A stretch of 64,000 nucleotides of DNA, taken from positions 26,953 through 90,952 of the forward strand of contig JAFVDX010000011.1 in the NCBI GenBank assembly GCA_017478225.1. The letters run 5' to 3'. Origin of the DNA: Paludibacteraceae bacterium (GTDB taxonomy: Bacteria > Bacteroidota > Bacteroidia > Bacteroidales > Paludibacteraceae). Position 1 is the stretch's first letter; the number at the start of each line of letters is the position of its first letter. The notes under the pieces were generated by a model. The model saw nothing but the letters and a program-made list of their open reading frames with translations, had not been told where the DNA came from and did not search any database. A program made the position numbers and the translations under genes. Shown in pieces: positions 52,453 through 61,139 of the stretch.

Positions 52453-54777
52453 ATGAAAAGCATTAAACATATTTTTCTTATCGTTTCACTGACAATAACT
52501 ACCTGTGTATTTGGTCAGTTACCTATGGGTCAGTGGAAAATGCATAATCCCTTTACACAAGTAACACAAATTGCTCAAGGCAATAATCTAATTTTCGGTA
52601 TCACAGAAGGTACTTTATTTAGTGTTGACAAAAACGATATGGAATTGCAGTACTATAGTAAAGTAACAGGACTCACGGGCACAAACATAAAGCAAATTGC
52701 CTATTCAAAAGAGTTAGACAAACTCATTATTATTTATGCAGACGGCAAAATAGATTTACTTACAGAGGATGGAGATGTAGAAAGTATTTTTGACTTATAT
52801 CTTTCAGAAATCAATTACTCCAAGCAACCTAATTCCATTACCCTACAAGGTCATTACGCATATTTGGCAACTGAATTTGGTGTCTTGGCAATCAACCTCA
52901 GGAAAAAAGAAATCGCTGACACATATTCTGTAACACAACAAGACGAGCAGCAAGCCATCATTTCGGTTGTACTCACAAACGACACCATATTTGCTCTCAC
53001 TAAAGACAATATATATTCTGCCTATCTTAAAAACAACTTACTTGATTTTGCATCATGGCAAAGCGTAAGCGACTTACCCGCTCAAAGCAATTTCAAAAAA
53101 ATCTCCAATCATGGCAATGACATATACTTACTTGCAGGCAATCAATTGTTTTGTCGTACAAACGAAAGGAATAATGAATGGAAATGCGTGAGCGATACTA
53201 TTAAGGTTAGTGATTTCGAAATTGAAGGTGACAGCATTTATATTTATTCTGACCCCAACACATACACAATTTATAAAAACGATAAACTCAATCTGCTCAA
53301 GTTACCCAATATGGTGTATGGTGCCACATTAGACAATTTTCATAACACATATTGGTTCGCACTTGGAGGATATGGTGTGGGGCGATTAGAAAAAAGTACA
53401 AACAACTTATCTTATATATATCCGGTCGGACCATGCAGTAATACCCCTTATCGTATTAGGTGCCAAGAAGGTGCCACATACATTGTCCCGGGTGGTTATT
53501 TTACGAGCGGAACAGGGGCAGAAGGAGCCTTGATGATATATAAAAACGGGACATGGTACAACTATAATACCGGATTTTTCGCAGAGCAGTTAGATGGATT
53601 TGTGCCACATAATTTTGACAATGTGATAGTAGAACCCAATCACCCTGAACATTTCTTTATTTCCTCGTTCGGCAACGGACTATTTGAATTTAAAGATGAT
53701 AAATTAGTCAAATGGCACACACCACTAAATAGCGGGTTGGACAGCAAAATTGAAGACAGGCCCACCGCTTATACTTGGGTTGATGGTCTTAGATACGACA
53801 GCAAAGGCAATCTTTACATGCTCAACAACTCCCCTGCCGGAGTCAAAATACTTGACCCGAAAGGCAATTGGCATTCTATCAGCAATCAAGCCACCAACGA
53901 ATTAGACCGATCAAAAGACCTGCTTATTAGTAGTCTGAACGAGAATATAAAAATCACAATGTCTATTAGAAGCAATACGGGAGTTGGAGTATTTGACGAC
54001 AACGGTACTCCTTTTTACGAACAAGATGACCGTGCCGTATTACGACAAGTGTTTATTGACGAAGACAACAAAGAGATACACCCCGACAATATCTACTCCA
54101 TCAATCAAGATAAAAATGGAGTGTTGTGGGTATGCACCAATGCAGGACTTTTCTTAGTGGATAATCCTGCTACTTTGCTCGACAATAATCACTGCCGCCG
54201 TATCAAAATTTCTCGTAACGACGGCACCACACTTGCAGACTACCTGCTCAACGACGAAAGAGTAAATTGCATCACGTTCGATGGTACCAATCGGCGTTGG
54301 ATAGGTACCGCCAATTCAGGACTCTATCTCCTCAAAGAAACCGAAGATTACGGAATGGAGATTTATCATCACTTCACTACTGACAACTCGCCTTTGCCAT
54401 CAAATAATATCATTGCTTTAGATATTGACCCTCGTACAGGAGAAGTGATGATAGGCACCGCAGAAGGATTTATTACCTACCAAAGTGATGCTGCAGATAG
54501 CGCAGAAGACTATTCAGATGTTTATGCTTATCCTAATCCTGTACGCCCGGACTACGACGGACAAATAGCCATCATGGGACTTACAGACGGGTCATTTGTC
54601 AAAATCACTGATGCTGCCGGCAATTTAGTTTGTCAAACGGTAAGCAAAGGCAGCATTGCAGTATGGGACGGAAGAGACTATAGCGGAAGGCATGTACGCA
54701 GCGGAGTTTATACAGCACAGATTGTTTCTGCTGATGGCAAAGAGCACAAACTAACAAAAATACTTGTTATGTACTGA
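52453..54777 (+). CDS. porZ: Type IX secretion system surface component PorZ
   Basis: PorZ is part of the surface attachment complex of the T9SS (with PorU, PorV and PorQ), which cleaves sorting domains and links cargo to A-LPS. This 774-residue protein has signal MKSIKHIFLIVSLTITTCVFG and repeated propeller blades (IFGITEGTLFSVDKNDMELQ, LWVCTNAGLFLVDN, RRWIGTANSGLYLLKE, EVMIGTAEGFITY). It ends in a Por-type sorting domain (YAYPNPVRPDYDGQIAIMGL...GRHVRSGVYTAQIVSADGKE). Order, length and the QWKMHNPF start fit PorZ. Its presence implies the organism has a working T9SS, consistent with the C10 and M6 proteases. glmS follows 51 bases later. Confidence 0.9.
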   Translation: MKSIKHIFLIVSLTITTCVFGQLPMGQWKMHNPFTQVTQIAQGNNLIFGITEGTLFSVDKNDMELQYYSKVTGLTGTNIKQIAYSKELDKLIIIYADGKIDLLTEDGDVESIFDLYLSEINYSKQPNSITLQGHYAYLATEFGVLAINLRKKEIADTYSVTQQDEQQAIISVVLTNDTIFALTKDNIYSAYLKNNLLDFASWQSVSDLPAQSNFKKISNHGNDIYLLAGNQLFCRTNERNNEWKCVSDTIKVSDFEIEGDSIYIYSDPNTYTIYKNDKLNLLKLPNMVYGATLDNFHNTYWFALGGYGVGRLEKSTNNLSYIYPVGPCSNTPYRIRCQEGATYIVPGGYFTSGTGAEGALMIYKNGTWYNYNTGFFAEQLDGFVPHNFDNVIVEPNHPEHFFISSFGNGLFEFKDDKLVKWHTPLNSGLDSKIEDRPTAYTWVDGLRYDSKGNLYMLNNSPAGVKILDPKGNWHSISNQATNELDRSKDLLISSLNENIKITMSIRSNTGVGVFDDNGTPFYEQDDRAVLRQVFIDEDNKEIHPDNIYSINQDKNGVLWVCTNAGLFLVDNPATLLDNNHCRRIKISRNDGTTLADYLLNDERVNCITFDGTNRRWIGTANSGLYLLKETEDYGMEIYHHFTTDNSPLPSNNIIALDIDPRTGEVMIGTAEGFITYQSDAADSAEDYSDVYAYPNPVRPDYDGQIAIMGLTDGSFVKITDAAGNLVCQTVSKGSIAVWDGRDYSGRHVRSGVYTAQIVSADGKEHKLTKILVMY

Positions 54778-54792
54778 TATCAGTACATAACA
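54765..54792. promoter_or_regulatory. 28-bp perfect palindrome across the porZ stop codon
   Basis: TGTTATGTACTGAT followed by its exact reverse complement spans 54765-54792, with the porZ TGA (54775-54777) near the centre. There is no loop or U-tract, so a standard terminator is unlikely. It could be an operator ahead of glmS or a cruciform/processing site. Confidence 0.6.
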
Positions 54793-54828
54793 TATACTTA
54801 ATATACATAATATAAAATCACCTAAACT

Positions 54829-56673
54829 ATGTGTGGAATAGTAGGATATGTAGGCAAAAGAGAGGCATTTGATATTCTTATCAAGGGGCTTCATCGTCTT
54901 GAATATAGAGGCTACGACAGTGCCGGAGTGGCTCTTATCAATAAAAAAGGAAATTTGAATATATACAAAGCCAAAGGCAAGGTAGCCGACTTGGAAGCCT
55001 TTGCTGCTCAAAAAGATAAATCAGGGAAAATAGGAATTGCTCACACACGCTGGGCAACTCATGGAGCACCTAATCAACAAAATGCCCACCCACATTATTC
55101 CGAGAGCGAGACACTAGCTATAATCCACAACGGAATAATTGAAAACTACGCAGTCTTGAAAAAAGGATTACAACAACATGGCTTTACTTTCCGTTCGGAA
55201 ACCGACACAGAAGTGCTCGTTCAACTTATTGAATATATCAAACAAAAAGATAATGTCAATCTGCAAACAGCAGTGCAGTTGGCACTCAACCAAGTAGTAG
55301 GTGCGTATGCAATAGCCGTATTGGACAAAGAAAACCCTAACCTGATAGTAGCCGCACGCAAATCCTCACCGCTTGTTGTCGGATTAGGCGAAGACGAGTA
55401 TTTTCTTGCGTCTGATGCCACACCTATCGTGGAATACACCGACAAGGTTATCTACTTGGACGACGAAGATATAGTATGTCTTGAGCGCGGGAAAGGTATA
55501 AGCATCCGCACGCTTTCCAATGTTGAGAAAACACCAGAGATAAAAAAGTTAGAACTCACTCTGTCAGAGATAGAGAAAGGCGGATATCCACATTTCATGC
55601 TTAAAGAGATTTTTGAGCAACCCCAAACTCTTGCCGCCTCCATGCGAGGCAGGGTAAATGTAGAATTAAACAACATTACTCTATCAGGATTTATCGATAA
55701 TAAAGACAAATTCATCAATGCCAAGCGTATTATTATAGTCGCTTGTGGCACATCGTGGCATGCAGGTTTGATAGCCATGTATTGCATCGAAGAATTTGCA
55801 CATATTCCCGTTGAGGTTGAGTATGCTTCAGAATTTCGCTATCGAAAACCCGTTATCAACCAAGGCGATGTGGTAATTGCCATCAGTCAATCAGGCGAAA
55901 CAGCCGATACGCTTGCCGCAGTAGAAATGGCAAAGAAACAAGGAGCATTTATTTTTGGCATTTGCAATGTAGTGGGCTCAAGTATTCCTCGCACTGCTCA
56001 TTCAGGTTGTTATACGCATGTCGGACCAGAAATAGGAGTGGCATCTACCAAAGCATTTACCGCACAAGTGACTGCACTCTCAATGCTTGCATTTATGATT
56101 GGCAGAGAAAAAGGCACTTTAAGCAAAGAAAAATATCTGGCTCTTGTAAAAGACCTTGCACTCGTTCCTGATAAAATCAGATACATACTTGAGCAAAACA
56201 AAAACATAGAGCAAATAGCGGAGCAATTCACTACTGCTCAGAATTTCCTATATTTAGGCCGCGGGTATAATTTCCCCGTAGCACTCGAAGGTGCATTGAA
56301 ACTAAAAGAGATTAGTTATATCCATGCCGAAGGGTATCCTGCTGCCGAAATGAAACATGGGCCAATAGCCCTCATCTCAGAAGAGATGCCTGTTGTGGTA
56401 GTGGCACCTCACTGCGGGACATACGAAAAAATTGTAAGCAACATCCAGGAAATAAAAGCAAGACATGGCATAGTCATTTCGGTTGTAACAGAAGGAGATA
56501 TACAAGTGAGCAAACTCTCAGACTACACTATATCTATCCCTGCAGCCGAAGAGTCACTTACTCCTCTGCTCACTGTCATACCGCTTCAACTGCTTGCCTA
56601 TCATATAGCAGTAAAGAAAGGCTGCGATGTTGACCAACCTCGCAATCTTGCCAAATCGGTTACTGTAGAGTAA
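54829..56673 (+). CDS. glmS: Glutamine--fructose-6-phosphate aminotransferase
   Basis: GlmS makes glucosamine-6-phosphate, the entry to UDP-GlcNAc for peptidoglycan and LPS. The 614-residue protein has the N-terminal glutaminase with catalytic Cys after Met removal (MCGIVGYVGKR), then HTRWATHGAPNQQNAHPH and GIIENYAVLK. Two SIS domains follow with IIIVACGTSWHAGL, SQSGETADTLAAVEMAKKQG and the C-terminal DVDQPRNLAKSVTVE, the universal end. All motifs are intact. The upstream region has no sign of the glmS ribozyme. Its 3' end lies within a 22-bp tandem repeat. Confidence 0.97.
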   Translation: MCGIVGYVGKREAFDILIKGLHRLEYRGYDSAGVALINKKGNLNIYKAKGKVADLEAFAAQKDKSGKIGIAHTRWATHGAPNQQNAHPHYSESETLAIIHNGIIENYAVLKKGLQQHGFTFRSETDTEVLVQLIEYIKQKDNVNLQTAVQLALNQVVGAYAIAVLDKENPNLIVAARKSSPLVVGLGEDEYFLASDATPIVEYTDKVIYLDDEDIVCLERGKGISIRTLSNVEKTPEIKKLELTLSEIEKGGYPHFMLKEIFEQPQTLAASMRGRVNVELNNITLSGFIDNKDKFINAKRIIIVACGTSWHAGLIAMYCIEEFAHIPVEVEYASEFRYRKPVINQGDVVIAISQSGETADTLAAVEMAKKQGAFIFGICNVVGSSIPRTAHSGCYTHVGPEIGVASTKAFTAQVTALSMLAFMIGREKGTLSKEKYLALVKDLALVPDKIRYILEQNKNIEQIAEQFTTAQNFLYLGRGYNFPVALEGALKLKEISYIHAEGYPAAEMKHGPIALISEEMPVVVVAPHCGTYEKIVSNIQEIKARHGIVISVVTEGDIQVSKLSDYTISIPAAEESLTPLLTVIPLQLLAYHIAVKKGCDVDQPRNLAKSVTVE

Positions 56674-56720
56674 CTAATTTGTTACAATAGAGTAATGAAT
56701 CTGTTACAGAAGAGTAATCT
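56659..56720. repeat. 22-bp tandem repeat at convergent gene ends
   Basis: Full units at 56666-56687 and 56688-56709 (pattern TAGAGTAAnnAATnTGTTACA) are flanked by partial units on both sides. The left end lies in the last codons of glmS, and the right end encodes the last residues and stop of the opposite SpoIID-like gene. Each unit contains a GTAAC...GTTAC type inverted repeat. Confidence 0.85.
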
Positions 56721-57858
56721 CGGCCTTAGGGAAATAATGCTTCAGGATTTCCTGATAAGAATATCCTTGGTTAGCCATGGCGGCGGCTCCTATTTGGCAA
56801 AGCCCTACTCCATGCCCCCAACCATGACCTATAAGAGTGAAGTACCGTCCATCGGCATCTTCGCTCTTTTTTACTTCAAAATTAGAAGAATACAAATGCG
56901 ACGGCGACAACCATCGTCTGATTTCCAACTCCTTACCCACTATCTTTGAGCACTTGTCACCTATTATTTTCAATTCATATATTCTCCCCGACGCTCCGCA
57001 CTTCAGCGCCACCAACTCACTAATCAAGCCAAAATCTATCCCGCTCTTCAGCCGAACCAAATCACTCAATTGCTCTTGTGAATAGACAACCTTCCAATCA
57101 TGAAAATCGTTAGTTTCCAAATCATAGTCATTGAGCACTTGATTCAACACCTGCTTGTCGTGAGTGTTGCAAAAGTCATCCTTAACACTCTCTAAATAAG
57201 GATGCGGCTCATCTGCCCAACATGTCTCAAATAGTTCTGTCCGCCCACCGCAGCACTTATAAAAGCGTGTATCACAAATCTCTCCCTTGTATGTGAGTAC
57301 CATTGAGCGCGTAGCGTCAATAGCAATACCCACATTAGGCGATGTTTGCACAGCCAGACCTTGATAACGCTGACAATGGTCATCGGCACATACATCAAAA
57401 TTCTTATGCGACATGCGCTCATAAATTCTAATAATTCTATTATCAGATATTTCTTCTGTTTTGTTCTTTTCCTCTTTTTTTGCACTAAACAAAGGATGCA
57501 AAAGCCAACTTCGAGAGATTATTGCATGCGCCTTAAGCAATTCTATATGACTATTAGCACTCATCTCACTCGAAATTACAGAAGCCAAATAATCCTCTAC
57601 ATCCAATACATTAACCGCCGTAAGCATCTCGCCCTCTACAATGATCTTCAACTTGCCCTTGAACATCTGCGTTTGCTGCCGTTGCCAATGGAAATTTACT
57701 CCGATAGTTACTTCATACAAAGTAAATTGCTCACAATTAAAGAGCAACTCTTTGAAAAGTTGCCCTTTATAAAGAATCTTACCATCTTTATATATAGCCT
57801 CGCCCATTGAGCATCTAATAAGCGGAGCCGACATTATGCCTACTTCCAGTGGTCGCAT
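56704..57858 (-). CDS. SpoIID/LytB domain protein
   Basis: This 384-residue protein has the SpoIID fold, related to lytic transglycosylases that act on stem-free peptidoglycan. Visible blocks are VLDVEDYLASVISSEMSANSHIELLKAHAIISRSWLL, DDHCQRYQGL, the CGGRTE loop, and the C-terminal GHGWGHGVGLCQIGAAAMANQGYSYQEILKHYF, a hallmark of the family. There is no signal peptide on this start, and the N-terminus resembles other Bacteroidota members that act together with a glycosyltransferase. It begins 3 bases after the glycosyltransferase stop, and its last residues come from the tandem repeat. Confidence 0.9.
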   Translation of the reverse strand: MRPLEVGIMSAPLIRCSMGEAIYKDGKILYKGQLFKELLFNCEQFTLYEVTIGVNFHWQRQQTQMFKGKLKIIVEGEMLTAVNVLDVEDYLASVISSEMSANSHIELLKAHAIISRSWLLHPLFSAKKEEKNKTEEISDNRIIRIYERMSHKNFDVCADDHCQRYQGLAVQTSPNVGIAIDATRSMVLTYKGEICDTRFYKCCGGRTELFETCWADEPHPYLESVKDDFCNTHDKQVLNQVLNDYDLETNDFHDWKVVYSQEQLSDLVRLKSGIDFGLISELVALKCGASGRIYELKIIGDKCSKIVGKELEIRRWLSPSHLYSSNFEVKKSEDADGRYFTLIGHGWGHGVGLCQIGAAAMANQGYSYQEILKHYFPKAEITLL

Positions 57859-57861
57859 AAT

Positions 57862-59265
57862 TTATTTTGGCATGTTAAGCCTTGCCTGCAATTCCCATGT
57901 GCGGAGTCTGTCCTTATATAAGTTATTTTTGTTCATACCCTCTATATCCACATTCGCATCAGAGTTATCATCCCACCTACGACAATTATACATAACTTCA
58001 TATATCCTACCTATCTTATATTCACGGCATAAACGAAGTCCTACTGCATAATCTTCTCCATACTTGGTAGTGGGGAAATTTATTTGGCGCATAAGCGGAG
58101 TAAAGAATCCTCTTGGAGCACCCAAACCGTTGATACGCAAAGCATTATTCATTCCATTCTCAGCCGTCCACTCTCTGTGGTCTATCACCCCTGGAGGAAG
58201 TTCGTTAAGATTGAAATCGGTTATTCTATATGTACCTATTACCATAGCGCAATGCTCCTCATGAAATTTATCTATAAATCGCTGCACTGTTTGGTTGTCT
58301 GAGTACATATCATCAGAATCTAATTGCAAGGCAAATCGTCCGCATTTAGGATGATGAAGAGCCATATTCCAATTGCCGCCAATGGCATGCCAAGTAGGGT
58401 CTTGGGCTATATATACCAAGCGGTCATCATTGAAACTATTTATCACATCTACTGTCCCGTCGGTTGAGTTATCATCCACCACAATAACATTATATTTATA
58501 TGGTGCTCTGACCTGTTGATTAAGAGCCGACTTAATGGCATCACCTATTGTGCGCACACGATTTTTACAAGGTATAACCACCGATGCTTCATACTCAAAA
58601 TCGCCGTCTGTGAGGTCAATGGTCTTTAGTGAACGATAGTCAACAAATGCACCTATTCTTTTCAAATAATCTGTGCAAACCCTCTCCATCTCCACTTGTA
58701 CTGCACGGTTTTTAGGATTTACATAATCAAACAATTTCTCACCTGACTTGCGGGTATCCAACTCAACATCGTAATACAAGTATTCGTTTATATGCACTAA
58801 CTTGCCCTGCTCCGATAACCTGAGCCGCATATCATACAATGCAGCATATTGCAAATCATCAGGCATATCAACAGCCACTTTTTTAAGCGCTTGGGTATAT
58901 ATCAGCAGAACAGAGCCAAAATCAAAATCATCCCGCAGCGAACCCTGCTGATAATCTATCACAGGGGCTTGAGTAATCACACCATTCGACTGATTAAAAT
59001 GATCGGCATACACCATCACTGCACCTGTCATTTCTGCCACCTGAACCATTCTTTCTATAGCAAAATGAACAAACGACAAAGCAGTCGGTTTGGTGTATAA
59101 AAGAGTATATTCCGACTCAGAGTTTTGAGAAATATACTTAATCGTACCTGATTTGACAAGCGAATCTTGCAGAAACTCTATATTACGCACAAGTGGCTGA
59201 GTACGGAGATTATTTTCCGTCAGAGCCACTTGCTGAGTTTGAAATGCTATATAGCAATCAATCAT
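57862..59265 (-). CDS. Family 2 glycosyltransferase with duplicated GT-A region
   Basis: This 467-residue protein ends in a clear GT2 domain (~230-460): EASVVIPCKNRVRTIGDAIKSAL, NVIVVDDNSTDGTVDVI, then FALQLDSDDMYSD (DxD motif) and YGEDYAVGLRLCREYKIGRI. The first ~210 residues look like a degenerate second GT-A unit (MVYADHFNQ, VIDYQQGSLRDDFDFGSVLLI). There is no signal peptide or membrane span, so it is cytoplasmic. It sits between DUF3276 (1-base gap) and the SpoIID gene (3-base gap), in a tight operon. The acceptor is unknown; a wall or surface glycan is likely. Confidence 0.88.
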   Translation of the reverse strand: MIDCYIAFQTQQVALTENNLRTQPLVRNIEFLQDSLVKSGTIKYISQNSESEYTLLYTKPTALSFVHFAIERMVQVAEMTGAVMVYADHFNQSNGVITQAPVIDYQQGSLRDDFDFGSVLLIYTQALKKVAVDMPDDLQYAALYDMRLRLSEQGKLVHINEYLYYDVELDTRKSGEKLFDYVNPKNRAVQVEMERVCTDYLKRIGAFVDYRSLKTIDLTDGDFEYEASVVIPCKNRVRTIGDAIKSALNQQVRAPYKYNVIVVDDNSTDGTVDVINSFNDDRLVYIAQDPTWHAIGGNWNMALHHPKCGRFALQLDSDDMYSDNQTVQRFIDKFHEEHCAMVIGTYRITDFNLNELPPGVIDHREWTAENGMNNALRINGLGAPRGFFTPLMRQINFPTTKYGEDYAVGLRLCREYKIGRIYEVMYNCRRWDDNSDANVDIEGMNKNNLYKDRLRTWELQARLNMPK

Positions 59266-59266
59266 A

Positions 59267-59674
59267 TTATTTACCGGTTAATCTTGAAAATAAGCCTTTC
59301 TTCTTGGGTTCATCATCACCATCTTCTTCTGCTTCTACATCGGCTTCTTCAGAAGCATCTTCAGCAGTTTCTGCAGAAGGCACCCACTCTTCACGCTCCT
59401 CTATCTTTCCTAATTTGTCAGCCACATAACCTATCACATCTTGCAATGCCTCGTTGAAATGGTTGAAGTCTTCTTTATAAAGGAACACTTTGTGCTTCTC
59501 AAACTGAGGAAATTCATCCTCACCTTGCTTACGCTTACTCTCCGTAATGCACAAGTATAAATCCTCATTACGAGCCTTCTTTACATCTAAATAATAGATG
59601 CGTTTACCTGCTTTAACGGAACGAGAATATACTATTTCGGGTTCCTTTCTGTCTTCTAATCTTCGTGTTTCCAT
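59267..59674 (-). CDS. DUF3276 family protein (PUR-alpha-like nucleic-acid-binding)
   Basis: This 135-residue protein belongs to DUF3276, bacterial homologues of eukaryotic Pur-alpha that bind single-stranded DNA or RNA. The PUR repeat fold shows as VYSRSVKAGKRIYYLDVKKA, DLYLCITESKRK and KHKVFLYKEDFNHFNEALQDVIGYV (~15-88). A long acidic tail (~95-125, EEADVEAEEDGDDE) and a basic end (KKKGLFSRLTGK) follow, resembling RNA-associated proteins. It heads the operon with the glycosyltransferase and SpoIID genes. Its leader contains an isolated strong Shine-Dalgarno sequence. Confidence 0.88.
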   Translation of the reverse strand: METRRLEDRKEPEIVYSRSVKAGKRIYYLDVKKARNEDLYLCITESKRKQGEDEFPQFEKHKVFLYKEDFNHFNEALQDVIGYVADKLGKIEEREEWVPSAETAEDASEEADVEAEEDGDDEPKKKGLFSRLTGK

Positions 59675-59716
59675 TTTATAAGTAGTTAATAATTAGTTAT
59701 ACTTTAAAATATTATA

Positions 59717-59726
59717 ATCACCTCCT
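59717..59726 (-). promoter_or_regulatory. Isolated Shine-Dalgarno sequence in DUF3276 leader
   Basis: The minus strand reads AGGAGGTGAT, ten bases complementary to the 3' end of 16S rRNA. It lies 43 bases upstream of the only plausible ATG (59674), and no ATG, GTG or TTG occurs within the usual 4-12 bases downstream. Such strong sites are rare in Bacteroidota. Confidence 0.7.
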
Positions 59727-59748
59727 ATTATAAGCGGCTTTCATTTTG

Positions 59749-59780
59749 CAAAGTTATGTTTTTTTTTATAAATGCACAAA
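59749..59780 (-). promoter_or_regulatory. Promoter of the DUF3276 operon
   Basis: Minus-strand TTTG (59777-59780), 20 bases, TAACTTTG (59749-59756) is an exact consensus. The leader from about 59742 to the ATG is ~65 bases. Confidence 0.85.
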
Positions 59781-59801
59781 CAAAATAAAAAAATTTTTTT
59801 C

Positions 59802-59833
59802 ATTGTGAATTTTATCAAATTACACTACCTTTG
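59802..59833 (+). promoter_or_regulatory. Promoter of nusB
   Basis: ATTG (59802-59805), 20 bases, TACCTTTG (59826-59833): exact -7, one mismatch in -33. The ~240 bases from here to the nusB start (60080) contain no gene I can support apart from a 13-codon frame at 59933-59974; this is an unusually long AT-rich leader. Confidence 0.75.
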
Positions 59834-60079
59834 CACCGTCGTATAGAAATATATTTTGTAATCTGCCAACACGCATAGGTAACGCACATAAACACAATTA
59901 CTCTGAAGTAAATTAATACATCATGACGATATTATTATTTACTCATGGTCGTGCAAATAGTTAAATAAAATAATTAATTCAAGATATTATTTTCTATATT
60001 TACAACATCTCCATAATAGGCTAAGATTTTTTTTGAAAAGCGTCAATCAATCTGCACAGCGGTGCAATATATAAATTTT

Positions 60080-61033
60080 ATGATAAACAGGACTCTCGTG
60101 CGAACCAAAGTAGTGCAAACTCTGTTCGCTTTCTTTTCTGACTCGGGCAAAACTCGCTCTACAGCGCAAAAAGAATTGATGCGCTCGTTTTCTGACACTT
60201 ATAATCTCTATTTTTTGCTTCTATCATTGGTGGATGAAGTAACTTCGTATGCATCCGAAAGCATTTCTGATGCTCAAGAGCGCGCACAGGCTATGCATAC
60301 TTACTTCAATGCCAATCCACGATTTGTACAAAATAGGTTTGCCAAACAGTTGTTTGACAACCGTACGCTCAGGCATTATATTGAAGAGCAAAAACTCAGT
60401 TGGGATGCAGCCCATGATGTAGTGGCTACATTGTACAAAAAAATAACCGAGTGGGACACATATAAAGAATATATGGCTTCGGAAGAGTCATCATACGAAG
60501 CCGACAAGATGATATGGCGCAAAATCTTTACATATATATTTGCCAATAGTGAAGACTTAGAGCATGGATTAGATGAATTAGAAGTAGTGCTCGACGCATC
60601 CTCTTGGACTACAGACATGAATGTAGTTATCTCTTATATTATCAAGACCATCAAGCGTTTCAACGAAGACAATGGCGCCGACCAACCTCTGCTGGAAATG
60701 TTTGACTCGGAAGACGAAGTGGAGTTTGCTACCAAACTGCTTCGCACTACCATTGAGCATAGCGATGAGTATGAGAAGTTGATTTCCGAAAAACTCAAAA
60801 ACTGGGATGCAGAACGCGTGGCTTTCATGGATATGATAATTCTAAAAACAGCATTGGCAGAAATACTTAATTTCCCTGACATCGCCATTCAAGTCTCACT
60901 AAACGAATATCTTGATATCGCACGCGAATATTCCACCGACAATAGCCCGCAATTTATCAATGGCATACTTGACCAAATAGCAAAAGAAGAGGCCAAACAA
61001 AATAAACTCTTCAAAGCATTAACATTGAATTAA
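60080..61033 (+). CDS. nusB: Transcription antitermination factor NusB (long Bacteroidota form)
   Basis: NusB binds boxA RNA with S10 (NusE) and helps RNA polymerase read through rRNA operons. This 317-residue protein is about twice the E. coli length, as usual in this phylum: a poorly conserved N-terminal half (MINRTLVRTKVVQTLFAFFSD...) and the helical NusB domain (~190-310) with ISEKLKNWDAERVAFMDMIILKTALAEIL and FPDIAIQVSLNEYLDIAREYSTDNSPQFINGILDQI. The ATG at 60080 is preferred over the GTG at 60062, since family members begin MINRxxxRxKVxQ. It stands alone, with its own promoter and terminator. Confidence 0.93.
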   Translation: MINRTLVRTKVVQTLFAFFSDSGKTRSTAQKELMRSFSDTYNLYFLLLSLVDEVTSYASESISDAQERAQAMHTYFNANPRFVQNRFAKQLFDNRTLRHYIEEQKLSWDAAHDVVATLYKKITEWDTYKEYMASEESSYEADKMIWRKIFTYIFANSEDLEHGLDELEVVLDASSWTTDMNVVISYIIKTIKRFNEDNGADQPLLEMFDSEDEVEFATKLLRTTIEHSDEYEKLISEKLKNWDAERVAFMDMIILKTALAEILNFPDIAIQVSLNEYLDIAREYSTDNSPQFINGILDQIAKEEAKQNKLFKALTLN

Positions 61034-61054
61034 TCTTCTTGCAATATACACTAC

Positions 61055-61082
61055 AAAAAAACGGGCTTAAACCCGTTTTTTT
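61055..61082 (+). terminator. Terminator of nusB
   Basis: AAAAAAACGGG/CCCGTTTTTTT with a short loop, 21 bases past the nusB stop. The A/T arms could also terminate the opposite strand. Confidence 0.92.
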
Positions 61083-61139
61083 GTATATGTATATCACAAT
61101 TGCACATACATATCATCCATCAATTTGCGCATTAAGCCA

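Noticed and set aside
54793..54828. glmS ribozyme upstream of glmS
   Set aside because: The gap is far too short and the conserved ribozyme core is absent; such ribozymes are typical of Firmicutes.
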